DNA of 64,000 nt from Pseudomonadota bacterium. GTDB lineage: Bacteria > Pseudomonadota > Alphaproteobacteria > Rhizobiales > Rhizobiaceae. Below are positions 8,943 through 17,261 of the stretch, piece after piece. A program made the translations under genes and the position numbers. Where the stretch lies: contig JAEYDD010000041.1 in NCBI GenBank assembly GCA_023404095.1, forward strand, positions 62,001-126,000. The letters are read 5' to 3'. The notes below the pieces were generated by a model, which did not search any database, was not told where the DNA came from, and saw nothing but the letters and a program-made list of their open reading frames with translations. Positions within the stretch are counted from its first letter, which is position 1. The number at the start of each line of letters is the position of its first letter.

Positions 8943-9434
8943 ATGACGCTGGCAAACCAGGAACACGACAGGGTCGAGCACCTTCTCTCCGCCATGCCCC
9001 GCGACACCGTGTCGCTCGACTGGCTGGCGGGCGCCCACCGTGAACAGCTGCGGCTGTGCGACGCGCTGGAAGAAATCGCCGACAGCCTGCCGGCGGCCGT
9101 GAACCGGCAGAAGTGCATCTATGCGGCAAAGGTTCTGGGGCCTCTGATCCACGGACTGCATCGCTATGAGGAACAGGTACTGTTTCCTCACCTGGCCGCC
9201 AGGGCTGCGAGCGACGGCGCCCTGGGGCAGACGCTGAACCGGTTGAAGTTCGAGCACTGCGAAGACGAATGTTTTGCAGAGGAGTTGGTCGATATCCTTC
9301 TCAAGCTCGGCAGCGGCGCGCCGGACGTGAACGCGGAGGCGGCGGGCTACATGCTGCGCGGCTTCTTCGAGACGATCCGGCGCCACATCGCCTTCGAGCG
9401 CGAGCACCTCCTGCGCGGCGTCAACGCCGCCTGA
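8943..9434 (+). CDS. Hemerythrin-like HHE-domain protein
   Basis: A 163-residue all-helical HHE cation-binding protein. Candidate di-iron ligands are HRYEEQVLFPHL (about residues 75-86), HCEDE (about 103) and HIAFEREH (about 145-152). Family members bind O2 or NO, or help repair Fe-S centres; which applies here is not shown. It is divergent from fixN and shares the FNR-boxed region, suggesting a microaerobic role such as oxygen or NO handling. Confidence 0.85.
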   Translation: MTLANQEHDRVEHLLSAMPRDTVSLDWLAGAHREQLRLCDALEEIADSLPAAVNRQKCIYAAKVLGPLIHGLHRYEEQVLFPHLAARAASDGALGQTLNRLKFEHCEDECFAEELVDILLKLGSGAPDVNAEAAGYMLRGFFETIRRHIAFEREHLLRGVNAA

Positions 9435-9454
9435 GGGGGGGCCTCACTCGCCCG

Positions 9455-10417
9455 TCAGGCTTTCTTCGCCTTCTTCGCCTTTTTGGCCTTCAACGTATGC
9501 TTGATGTCCCAGCGGTCGTGATACCAGAGCCACTGGGCGGGATACTCGCGTACCCACTGCTCGACCTTGTCGTTCAGCTTCTGCGCCGTGGCGTCGACAT
9601 CGACCGCGCCGTCCGCCTTGCGCGGGATCTCCATCGCCGGTTCCAGTTCGAGCCGGAAGCGGTTATTCGGCAGCCGGATGCAGCGGGCCGGATAGACCTC
9701 GCAGTCGAACTGGCGCACAAGCTTTGCGAGCAACGGATTTGTATGGACGGGCTGATCGAAGAAGCTTGTGGGCAATCCCTTCCGGTACTTCTGGTCGACC
9801 AGAACGCCGACGGGCTGGCCGCTGTCGAGCTTGCGGGCCAGCGTGAACGACGAGCCTGCATGCGACGGCACGAGGTTGCCCATGCGCGCGCGGCGGAACT
9901 CGAAGACCTTTTCGGCGATGTAGGGATTGTTGGGCGGCCTGAACAGCACCGCCACCTCAATGCCGAAGGCAGCACCTGCGACCGGCAACATCTCGAAATT
10001 GCCGGTGTGGCCGGTAAAGACGATGAAGGGCCGCCGGTTCTCGTAGAGATCGATGAAGATCGGGATGCCCTCCACCTCGACGCGCCCGACCTTGTCGCTG
10101 AACGGATCGAAATCGAACAGTCGATCCAGGAAGACGTATTCGGCCGCCATCCGCCCCATGTTTCCCCAGCTCTCCATGGCGATATCGGAGAGCTCCGCAT
10201 CAGACTTCTCGGGGAACGCGTTGCGCAGGTTGGTCAGCATCAGCTTATGCCGACCGGTCATCGGCCCCACGAAGCGGCCGAAGCGGTCGGCGAAGTTCAT
10301 CGCGCCGTCGGCCGGAAACAGCTTCAGCACGTTGAGCAGGCCGAACACGAACTGGGCGACCAGCCACTGCTGGAAGCTGCGCAGCGCCAACACGATGCGG
10401 GTAATGAGACGACGCAC
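9455..10417 (-). CDS. lpxXL: LpxXL lipid A very-long-chain acyltransferase
   Basis: A 320-residue LpxL/HtrB-family lysophospholipid acyltransferase that should attach the AcpXL-bound hydroxylated C28-type acyl chain to lipid A at the inner membrane. The catalytic HTGNFE motif is visible (about residue 140), with an N-terminal hydrophobic anchor. The C-terminus ends in a lysine/alanine tail (KAKKAKKAKKA). It is the last gene of the acpXL cluster, 5 bases after the dehydrogenase gene. Confidence 0.93.
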   Translation of the reverse strand: MRRLITRIVLALRSFQQWLVAQFVFGLLNVLKLFPADGAMNFADRFGRFVGPMTGRHKLMLTNLRNAFPEKSDAELSDIAMESWGNMGRMAAEYVFLDRLFDFDPFSDKVGRVEVEGIPIFIDLYENRRPFIVFTGHTGNFEMLPVAGAAFGIEVAVLFRPPNNPYIAEKVFEFRRARMGNLVPSHAGSSFTLARKLDSGQPVGVLVDQKYRKGLPTSFFDQPVHTNPLLAKLVRQFDCEVYPARCIRLPNNRFRLELEPAMEIPRKADGAVDVDATAQKLNDKVEQWVREYPAQWLWYHDRWDIKHTLKAKKAKKAKKA

Positions 10418-10422
10418 TGTGG

Positions 10423-11451
10423 TCAGTCCAGCCGCAACACGATCTTGCCGAAGATCTGGCGCGATTCCATCCGCTCCAGAGCGGTCGCGATGCCGTCGAA
10501 GGTAACCTCTGTGTCGATCACCGGATGCACGATGCTACGGGCCATCTTCTGCATGGCGTTTGCCATGTTCTCCATGCGGCAGCCGAACGAACCGAGCAGC
10601 TTCAATTGCTGCTGGAACAGCATCATCAAGTTCATCTCGGTGGAAACGCCGGAGGTCGAACCGCAGGTGACGAGGCGGCCGCCGCGCTTCAGGCACAACA
10701 TCGAGCCCGCCCAGGTGTCCTTGCCGACGTGCTCGAACACCACGTCTACACCCTTCTTCTTCGTCAGCTTGCGCACGACGCCCTCGAAGCGGTCCTCGCG
10801 GTAGTTGATGACGTGGTCGGCGCCAAGCGCCTTCGCCTTCTCGATCTTGTCGTTCGAGCCGACCGTGGTGATGACGGTGCAGCCGATCTTCTTGGCGAGC
10901 TGGATCGCAGCCGTGCCGATACCCGAACCGCCGGCATGGACGAGGATCGTCTCGCCGGGTTCCAACTTGGCGTTGTCGAACAGCATGTGCTCGACGGTGC
11001 CGAAGGTGACGGGCGCAAGCGCGGCTGCGACCGCGTCGATGCCGGGAGGTGCCGGCACGAGCTGGCGGGCGGGAATGTTGATCTTTTCCTGCGCGAAGCC
11101 GTCGAGATGGAACCCGTGCACGCCGCCGACATGCTCGCACAGGTTATCGCGCCCCTCGCGGCAGGGCTTGCACAGGCCGCAGACGCGCGCACCGTAGACC
11201 GACACGAGCTGGCCCGGCAGCACGTTTGCAACGCCCGGGCCGATCTGGTCGACGACGCCGGCGGCCTCCGCGCCGATGACCAGCGGCATTTTGCGCTTGG
11301 CAAACGCCATGCCGCGCCAGCCCCAGACGTCGATATGGTTCAGCGCCACCGCCTTGACCCGCAGCGTTACCTCGCCGGGCGCCGGAGCCGGCGGCTCTGG
11401 AATGTCGGTCAGTTCGAGCTTGCGATCATCGAGAAGCTGCAGTGCGCGCAT
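10423..11451 (-). CDS. adh2XL: Zinc-type alcohol dehydrogenase of the long-chain acyl cluster
   Basis: A 342-residue MDR-superfamily protein with a GroES-like N-terminal domain, the structural-zinc Cys set (CGLCKPCREGRDNLC) and a Rossmann fold (HAGGSGIGTAAIQLAKKIG). In rhizobia this gene position belongs to the acpXL cluster; its role in making the C28 chain (possibly enoyl reduction) is inferred from context. The ATG at 11451 (MRALQLLDD) is preferred to an upstream in-frame start. The symbol follows rhizobial usage. Confidence 0.85.
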   Translation of the reverse strand: MRALQLLDDRKLELTDIPEPPAPAPGEVTLRVKAVALNHIDVWGWRGMAFAKRKMPLVIGAEAAGVVDQIGPGVANVLPGQLVSVYGARVCGLCKPCREGRDNLCEHVGGVHGFHLDGFAQEKINIPARQLVPAPPGIDAVAAALAPVTFGTVEHMLFDNAKLEPGETILVHAGGSGIGTAAIQLAKKIGCTVITTVGSNDKIEKAKALGADHVINYREDRFEGVVRKLTKKKGVDVVFEHVGKDTWAGSMLCLKRGGRLVTCGSTSGVSTEMNLMMLFQQQLKLLGSFGCRMENMANAMQKMARSIVHPVIDTEVTFDGIATALERMESRQIFGKIVLRLD

Positions 11452-11748
11452 CGTTCTTGTCCCTTGCCGCAGGTCGCGGCCCCAAATTCGTCTGATCACG
11501 TCCCGCCACGTCGGATGACATACCGGGCGTACTTGGCGCAGAGCGATCGGCCCTGCGGCCGGCTGCGCCCATTTCGGACCGTTCCTCTAGAGCAACGGAT
11601 GGTCGAATGGAACCGCTTTCCCGCCCCAGACGGCGGGAAAGCAAGGCGATTTCGGGCAGGTACCTTCTGCCGCGATCAGACCACAGCATGCGAAGCCAGA
11701 CTCGATACGATCGGCTCATGTCCAGCAAGCCCCTGCCCGCGTGGCACG
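11452..11748. other. 297-base gap inside the long-chain acyl cluster
   Basis: No convincing gene. Near 11587-11620 lies a CTCTAGAGCAACGG...GAATGGAACCGC segment that resembles short dispersed repeats common in Rhizobiaceae; this is recognised by eye only. The gap separates fabF1XL from the dehydrogenase gene, which may therefore have its own promoter. Confidence 0.4.
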
Positions 11749-13035
11749 TCAGGCAGGTCCCGCCGTCATCACCAGGCTGGCGTTCTGCCCGCCGAAGCCG
11801 AACGAGTTCGACAGCACGGCCGAAACCTGCTTGTCGCGCTTCACGTTCGGCACGACGTCGAGAAGGATCGTCGGATCCGGGTTCTGGTAGTTGATCGTCG
11901 GCGGCAGCGTGCCCGTCAGCATGGTCTGCAGCGAGAACACCGCCTCGATCGCACCGGCGGCCGTCAGCGTATGGCCGATCATCGACTTGTTGGAGGAAAC
12001 CGCGATCTGCGAAAGCCCCTCCCCGAACACCGTCGACATGGAGAGATACTCCATCTTGTCGTTTTCCGGCGTCGAGGTGCCGTGCGCGTTGATGTAACCG
12101 ATGCCGTCCTCGGCGATGCCGGCGTCTTCCAGCGCTGCCCGGATCGTCGCGATCGCAGGTCCGCCATCCGGCGAGGAGCGCGTACGGTGGAAATGGTCCG
12201 CCTTCTCGCCGCAACCCTTCATGATGCCCAGCACGCGCGTGCCGCGGGCGACTGCCGATTCCAGCGATTCCAGAACGAGCGTCGCAGCACCCTCGGCGAT
12301 CACGAAGCCGTCTCGGTCCTTGGTAAACGGCTTCGAGGCCTTCTGCGGCGGGTCGTTCTGGGTAGAGAGTGCCGACAGCAGCGCGAAGCGGATCAGCGCT
12401 TCGGCCGTGACCGAGCCGTCGGTGCCCACGGTCAGCGCCCGGTCGGTGCGACCCTGGCGGATAGCCTCGACGCCGAGCTGGATCGCGGTCGCACCCGAAG
12501 CGCAGGCCGTCGACAGCGTCACCGGCAGGCCGCGCGTGCCGAAGCGATCGGCAAGGCGCTCGGAAATTGCGCCGAACAGCCAGGCCTCGTGCAGTGCCGG
12601 ATCGGGCTTGTCGCGCAGCACCGACAGGAAGCGGTCATAGGCGTCGCCCGGCCGCTGCGACGGCGGTGCGCGATCGGCAAGTGCGAAGCGCGCGCTCCAT
12701 TCCGGCTCGATCGGCGGTGCGGCGAGAAACAGCGGTCCGCCGAAATCGCCGGACAGGCCGGCCTGCGCCAGGGCCTCGTCGGTCGTTTCGCGCGCATAGA
12801 AATAGGAACGCTCCACCGGGTTTTCCGCCGGGAGTTCCACGAAGTCCACGGTGCCGGCGATACGGGTGTTCAGCCCGTCGACGGGGAAGCGGGTGATGCC
12901 GTGGATACCGGAAACGCCGCCCGAAAGCGCCGCCCAGTTGTCCTCCAGCCCCTGCCCGAGCGAGGTGATGACGCCCATGCCGGTCACGGCGACGATCGGG
13001 CGTCCGAGATGATCCCTAAAGGCTGCCTTGGTCAT
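11749..13035 (-). CDS. fabF1XL: Beta-ketoacyl-ACP synthase (intact catalytic triad)
   Basis: A 428-residue KAS II-type condensing enzyme for elongation of the very-long-chain acyl group on AcpXL. The Cys-His-His triad is intact: TACASGATA (about residue 170), HGTSTPEND and NKSMIGHT. It lies 10 bases after the partner synthase gene. Given that the partner lacks the nucleophile, this subunit is probably the catalytic half of a heterodimer. The symbol follows the usual rhizobial cluster order. Confidence 0.9.
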   Translation of the reverse strand: MTKAAFRDHLGRPIVAVTGMGVITSLGQGLEDNWAALSGGVSGIHGITRFPVDGLNTRIAGTVDFVELPAENPVERSYFYARETTDEALAQAGLSGDFGGPLFLAAPPIEPEWSARFALADRAPPSQRPGDAYDRFLSVLRDKPDPALHEAWLFGAISERLADRFGTRGLPVTLSTACASGATAIQLGVEAIRQGRTDRALTVGTDGSVTAEALIRFALLSALSTQNDPPQKASKPFTKDRDGFVIAEGAATLVLESLESAVARGTRVLGIMKGCGEKADHFHRTRSSPDGGPAIATIRAALEDAGIAEDGIGYINAHGTSTPENDKMEYLSMSTVFGEGLSQIAVSSNKSMIGHTLTAAGAIEAVFSLQTMLTGTLPPTINYQNPDPTILLDVVPNVKRDKQVSAVLSNSFGFGGQNASLVMTAGPA

Positions 13036-13045
13036 GCGCCCGTCC

Positions 13046-14248
13046 TCACTTCTCTGCCTTCAGGATTGCAATGCCCTCGCCGCGCGCATGGCCGATCGTC
13101 GTGACGATCGCCGTATCGGCAGCGCCGTCCATCGTGCCTTCGCTTGAGGGATCGAAGGCAGGAACCTTCGCCTCGTTGGCAAGCGCAAGTCCGGCAAGCG
13201 CCAGCCCGAGCGGAAACTGGCTTTCCAGCGCATGGCCGGTCACGCCGCCATAAGCGCGCACCGGTACGCCGGCAAACCGATTGTCGAGCCAGGCCTTCTC
13301 GCTTTTCGAAAGCGCGTGCATGCCCGAAGCGCCGGAGAACACGATCGCGGACCCGGCCTTGGCCTCTGCGCCGTCCACGAGCGCGTCCAGCCGGCTTTCC
13401 AGCCGCCCATCCTCGCGGCGACCGCGGTCGCCGCCGATTTCCGCAATGGTCGCGTAGATGCGGGCGCCGCGGCCTTCGGCATGCGCGCGCGATTCCAGCA
13501 CAAGGAAGGCGCCGACGGAACCGGAGATGATGCCACCGCCGGCATTCTCGTCGCGCGACCAGAGCGGCGTCCAGCCGCCCGTCGCGTGCGCGCCGAGCGC
13601 CTCATAGAGCAGGATCACGTCGGGCCGCTCGGCGACGAAGCCGCCGCCGACCAGGGTGTGCGTCGACTGGCCTGCACGGATGCGGGCAAACGCGGTCTCG
13701 ATGGCGCTGATGCCCGCAGCCTCTTCGCCCATGAAGGTCCGCGAGGAACCGGTCACCTTGTGAACGATCGAGATATTGCCCGCCATGAGGTTGGAGAGCT
13801 GGGCCAGAAACAGCGTCGGGCGCAGTTCCGTCGTCAGCTTCTCGTTCAGCAGCTGCTCGCGGTCGTTGCGCTTCAGCCCCTCGTCCACGATCAGCGAATC
13901 GACGTTGATGTCGCGTTCACCACCGCCGGCGGCGACGATCATGTCCATCGTGCCGCAAGCCTCGGCATCGTCCTTCAGTCCGGCATCGTCGAGCGCCAGG
14001 CCGGCTGCAAAGACGCCGAGGCGCTGCCAGTTCTCCATCTGCCGCTGGTCGCCCCGCTTGGCGATCTGCTGGGACCAGTCGATCTCCGGCATCGGATGCA
14101 CCGGATAAGGCGCGAACCGCTCGGTCTCGATCTTCAGGTCCGGTGCGGTCGCAGCCTTCAGCAGCGCGATATGCGGCTCGGTTCCGACACCCTGGCAGGT
14201 GACGATACCGATGCCGGTGATGACGACGTCGTTTTGCGCCTTCGTCAT
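13046..14248 (-). CDS. fabF2XL: Ketoacyl-synthase homologue lacking the active-site Cys
   Basis: A 400-residue KAS-fold protein. Aligning its VTGSSRTFMGEEAAGISAI with the partner's active-site segment puts Ser where the nucleophilic Cys should be, and the HGT histidine is also replaced (SGMHALSKSE region). Only the second GH motif (GVTGHALE) remains. The pattern resembles chain-length-factor (KS-beta) subunits of type II polyketide synthases. It sits between fabZXL and the intact synthase; a structural or chain-length role is inferred. Confidence 0.88.
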   Translation of the reverse strand: MTKAQNDVVITGIGIVTCQGVGTEPHIALLKAATAPDLKIETERFAPYPVHPMPEIDWSQQIAKRGDQRQMENWQRLGVFAAGLALDDAGLKDDAEACGTMDMIVAAGGGERDINVDSLIVDEGLKRNDREQLLNEKLTTELRPTLFLAQLSNLMAGNISIVHKVTGSSRTFMGEEAAGISAIETAFARIRAGQSTHTLVGGGFVAERPDVILLYEALGAHATGGWTPLWSRDENAGGGIISGSVGAFLVLESRAHAEGRGARIYATIAEIGGDRGRREDGRLESRLDALVDGAEAKAGSAIVFSGASGMHALSKSEKAWLDNRFAGVPVRAYGGVTGHALESQFPLGLALAGLALANEAKVPAFDPSSEGTMDGAADTAIVTTIGHARGEGIAILKAEK

Positions 14249-14262
14249 GCGTCAGTTCCTCT

Positions 14263-14739
14263 TTATTGGGCCGTTGCGGCAAGCGCTTCCGTCAGGCCGA
14301 CTTCGCCGGCCCGGCGGCGCACGATGTCGGCCAGCGGCACTTCGCTGAACGGCATGGTGCGCAACTTCAGCTGTGCGTCGCAGATCTTCTTGCCGTCGGA
14401 GGTGATCTTTGCCTTTGTCACGGCGAAGCCCGAACCGTCGTGCTCCAGCACCGCCTCGATGTCGAGCACGGCGTCGGGCTCGACGAACGCGCGCATCTTG
14501 GCACCGTCGACCGACATCAGAAACGGCATCGCGTTGAAATTCGTGGCGGCCAGCACCAGGAAGCCGGAAGCCTGCGCCATCGTCTCGATCAGAAGGACGC
14601 CCGGCACGAGCGGCATGCCCGGGAAGTGCCCTTCGAAGACGGGGCTTTTCGACGGCACCACCGAACGCGCCGTGAGCGTCTTGCGCTCGGCGTCCACGGT
14701 TTCCACCCGGTCGATCATCTGGAAATATTCAAGCAGCAT
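14263..14739 (-). CDS. fabZXL: 3-hydroxyacyl-ACP dehydratase FabZXL
   Basis: A 158-residue hot-dog-fold dehydratase that removes water from 3-hydroxyacyl-AcpXL during elongation. The catalytic EGHFPGMPLVPGVLLIE segment (His near residue 50, Glu near 64) is present. ATG at 14739 (MLLEYFQMIDRV) matches family N-termini; an in-frame TTG at 14760 is less likely. It lies 14 bases before fabF2XL and is separated from acpXL by a hairpin. Confidence 0.92.
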   Translation of the reverse strand: MLLEYFQMIDRVETVDAERKTLTARSVVPSKSPVFEGHFPGMPLVPGVLLIETMAQASGFLVLAATNFNAMPFLMSVDGAKMRAFVEPDAVLDIEAVLEHDGSGFAVTKAKITSDGKKICDAQLKLRTMPFSEVPLADIVRRRAGEVGLTEALAATAQ

Positions 14740-14795
14740 CGCAATCCCATTAAGCCGCAAGTTACCGCTTTGTGACCGGAGCCCGGAACGTCAAA

Positions 14796-14817
14796 GGCCT
14801 GCCATGTTCGGCAGGCC
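14796..14817 (-). terminator. Hairpin between acpXL and fabZXL
   Basis: GGCCTGCC and GGCAGGCC form a perfect 8-bp stem with a 6-base loop in the acpXL-fabZXL gap. On the minus strand it is followed by TTTGA. It would act as a partial terminator, letting the carrier protein be made in excess of the enzymes. Confidence 0.6.
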
Positions 14818-14869
14818 GTCAGCGCCCGGCAACGGAATGCGGGGGGCCGCGCATGGCGGCACTAGGCAT

Positions 14870-15148
14870 TTACGCCTTTGCGGCGCGCAACTCGTCGATC
14901 TTGGCACAGAGGTTCTGCAGAACGAAATACTCTTCGGTCGCCACCTTGCCTTCGTTGACGTCCTGCGTCCACTGCTCGAGCGGGATCTTGATGCCGAACT
15001 CCTTGTCGATCGCAAAAACGATGTCGAGGAAGTCCAGGCTGTCGATGCCGAGATCGTCGATCGTGTGGCTCTCGGGCTTGATCGTATCGCGATCGATCTC
15101 GCTGGTTTCCGCGATGATGTCGGCAACCTTGTCAAATGTAGCTGTCAC
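14870..15148 (-). CDS. acpXL: AcpXL, acyl carrier protein for very-long-chain lipid A acid
   Basis: A 92-residue specialised acyl carrier protein. The phosphopantetheine site is Ser37 in LGIDSLDF. The first of six genes reading leftward (acpXL-fabZXL-fabF2XL-fabF1XL-adh2XL-lpxXL), a hallmark of Rhizobiales that make a 27-hydroxyoctacosanoate-type lipid A acid. Acidic composition and length match the family. Confidence 0.96.
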   Translation of the reverse strand: MTATFDKVADIIAETSEIDRDTIKPESHTIDDLGIDSLDFLDIVFAIDKEFGIKIPLEQWTQDVNEGKVATEEYFVLQNLCAKIDELRAAKA

Positions 15149-15547
15149 GCCAGTACCTCATGAATTCTTTGGTCGGCCGATCCTATAAGTAAATGCGGCG
15201 GAAATGCCAATGGGGCAGTGTCGGCGCTGCTGCGTTTTGGCAACATGGTGTTGCGCAAACACCAACCGCCGATTTCCGATGCGCATCGATTGTCACAAGC
15301 CTATCCTAGGCATGAAAAGCTGCAAGAAGACACACGATGAGAAATCCGGCGCCGCCAGGAAATATCCTCACAATCTTTCCGAGAATTGATTTCGATCAAA
15401 TCGGCGCACCCGATCTGGAATTAACAATCGTCAATCAGAGGTCGCGATATTCTGCCGCGGATAGGACCGGGGCGACAATGTCGCATTGCAACAATGCCCG
15501 ATCTCGTTCAGGGATCGCGCAGCGGCAGACAAGTTGGGGGCAAATCC
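15149..15547. other. Divergent promoter region acpXL / fnrN
   Basis: A 399-base region with no gene. It holds the FNR box described separately and a dyad at 15246-15264, TGGTGTT-GCGCA-AACACCA with 7-bp arms, about 100 bases upstream of acpXL, which could be an operator. The remainder shows nothing I can name. Confidence 0.6.
15386..15399. promoter_or_regulatory. FNR box upstream of fnrN
   Basis: TTGATTTCGATCAA matches TTGA-N6-TCAA exactly, 148 bases upstream of the fnrN start. FnrN of Rhizobium is known to be autoregulated through such anaeroboxes; only one perfect box is visible here. Confidence 0.82.
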
Positions 15548-16273
15548 ATGGATATGCAGCGCAAGGACGTCCACAGCTCCGAGATACCGGTCGTATGCCG
15601 GGCCTGCGAAGCGCGTCATGGCGGCGTATGCGGAGCATTGTCTCCCGAACAGCTCTTGGAACTGAGCAAGCACTCGACGCGTAAACGTCTCGAGGCCGGC
15701 ACGGAAGTCGTCGGCCAGGGCGAGGACATGGGCGCCTTCGCCAACATCATGCGCGGCGTCGTCAAGCTGACCCGCATGATGCCGGACGGCCGCCAGCAGA
15801 TCGTCGGCCTGCAGTTCGCGCCGGACTTTCTGGGCCGCCCTTTCGTGGAGGAAAGCCCGCACAGCGCCGAGACCGCAACCGATGCGGAGATCTGTACCTT
15901 CCCGCGCCAGATGCTGGAACGTCTGGTGGGCCGCACTCCCGACCTTGAGCACAAGTTGTACCAGCAGTCGCTCAAGGAACTGGACGAGGCGCGCGACTGG
16001 ATGCTGACGCTCGGCCGCAAGAACGCGCAGGAAAAGGTGGCGAGCTTCCTCTTCCTCATCGCCTCGCACTACGATCCGGAGACGGTGGATGGCTCCGTCT
16101 TCGATCTGCCGCTGTCGCGCGCCGACATCGCCGATTTCCTCGGCCTGACGATCGAGACGGTGAGCCGCCAGTTCACCCGCCTTCGCAAGGAGGGCGTCAT
16201 CCAGATCGAGAACAACCGCCACGTGATCGTGCCGGATATCGAACGCCTGCAGCAGTCTGCCGGCATCGATTGA
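15548..16273 (+). CDS. fnrN: FnrN, oxygen-sensing Crp/Fnr regulator
   Basis: A 241-residue FNR-type activator. The N-terminal [4Fe-4S] ligand set is C-x2-C-x7-C (CRACEARHGGVC), with a further Cys in DAEICTF, so it should sense oxygen directly, unlike FixK. The C-terminal helix-turn-helix is LSRADIADFLGLTIETVSRQ. ATG at 15548 (MDMQRK) is chosen; the frame is open 54 bases further. It probably controls the FNR-boxed fixG, fixN and P-type ATPase promoters in this window and itself. Confidence 0.95.
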   Translation: MDMQRKDVHSSEIPVVCRACEARHGGVCGALSPEQLLELSKHSTRKRLEAGTEVVGQGEDMGAFANIMRGVVKLTRMMPDGRQQIVGLQFAPDFLGRPFVEESPHSAETATDAEICTFPRQMLERLVGRTPDLEHKLYQQSLKELDEARDWMLTLGRKNAQEKVASFLFLIASHYDPETVDGSVFDLPLSRADIADFLGLTIETVSRQFTRLRKEGVIQIENNRHVIVPDIERLQQSAGID

Positions 16274-16277
16274 CGCC

Positions 16278-17258
16278 TCAGATAACCGCAGCCATCAGCG
16301 CGCCCGTCACCGTCAGCAATACCAGCCCGTCGCAGGCGCGGCCGAACACGGAGAGCCCACGCCGGATGTCGGCTGCTGTCGCCACCGCCCGCCCGCCCGC
16401 ATTGATCATCGGCTCGTCCACGCGCACGCCGCCATAGATGCGCGGACCGGCGAGGCCGATGCCAAGCGCGCCGGCCATAGCCGCTTCCGGCCAGCCGGAA
16501 TTGGGTGATCGGTGCAAGCCGCTGTCGCGCAGTCCGACGTCCAGCGCCGCCTGCGCCGCGCGCCTGCCCTCCGTCCGCCATGCGCCGAAGGCGATCAGCA
16601 GGATGGAGAAGCGCGCCGCCGGCCAGTTGGCGATGTCGTCCAGCCGGGCCGAAGCCCAGCCGAAGTCGAGGTATTTCGCATTCTTGTGACCGATCATCGA
16701 ATCGGCGGTGTTCAGCATCTTGTAGGCGAGCAGTCCCGGCAGGCCGAGCAAAGCGTACCAGAACGCCGGCGCGACGACGCCATCGGAAAAGTTCTCCGCC
16801 AGGCTCTCGATCGCCGCCCGGCAGACGGCCGGCTCGTCGAGCGTCGCGGGATCGCGGCCGACGATCATCGACACCGCCTGCCGCCCGCCTTCCAGTCCGC
16901 CCGTCTTCAGGCCGCGCTCAACGGCGCCCACATGGTCGGCGAGGCTCTTCTGCGCAAGGAACAGCGCCACAATGACCGCCTCGACCACCAGTCCGGCCCA
17001 TCCGAGCAGCAAAAGCAGCATATGGATCACGTAGCCGGCGACGAGCGCCAACGACAGCAGGGCGCCGATCGCGACCACGCCGTTGAAACGGCGCGTGTCC
17101 GGGCGCATCCGCTTGCCGTTGAACATACGGTCAAGCGCCGAAATGGACCAGCCGAAGAGGACGACCGGATGAGGCACGCGATTCCAGAGCCACGGCGGAT
17201 CGCCGACGAGGCGGTCGAGCAGCAGGGCGATGGCGAGAACGAGCAGTGTAACGGTCAT
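16278..17258 (-). CDS. cobD: Adenosylcobinamide-phosphate synthase CobD/CbiB
   Basis: A 326-residue integral membrane protein that joins the aminopropanol arm to adenosylcobyric acid. Family hallmarks are the N-terminal LLLDRLVGDPPWLWNRVPHP and an internal FSDGVVAPAFWYALLG segment, with several hydrophobic helices. It is last of cobE-A-B-C-D, 3 bases after cobC, and converges on fnrN with a 4-base gap. Confidence 0.95.
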   Translation of the reverse strand: MTVTLLVLAIALLLDRLVGDPPWLWNRVPHPVVLFGWSISALDRMFNGKRMRPDTRRFNGVVAIGALLSLALVAGYVIHMLLLLLGWAGLVVEAVIVALFLAQKSLADHVGAVERGLKTGGLEGGRQAVSMIVGRDPATLDEPAVCRAAIESLAENFSDGVVAPAFWYALLGLPGLLAYKMLNTADSMIGHKNAKYLDFGWASARLDDIANWPAARFSILLIAFGAWRTEGRRAAQAALDVGLRDSGLHRSPNSGWPEAAMAGALGIGLAGPRIYGGVRVDEPMINAGGRAVATAADIRRGLSVFGRACDGLVLLTVTGALMAAVI

Positions 17259-17261
17259 GGG

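Noticed and set aside
10525..13104. 859-residue open frame on the plus strand
   Set aside because: Antisense to adh2XL and fabF1XL; no domain can be recognised.
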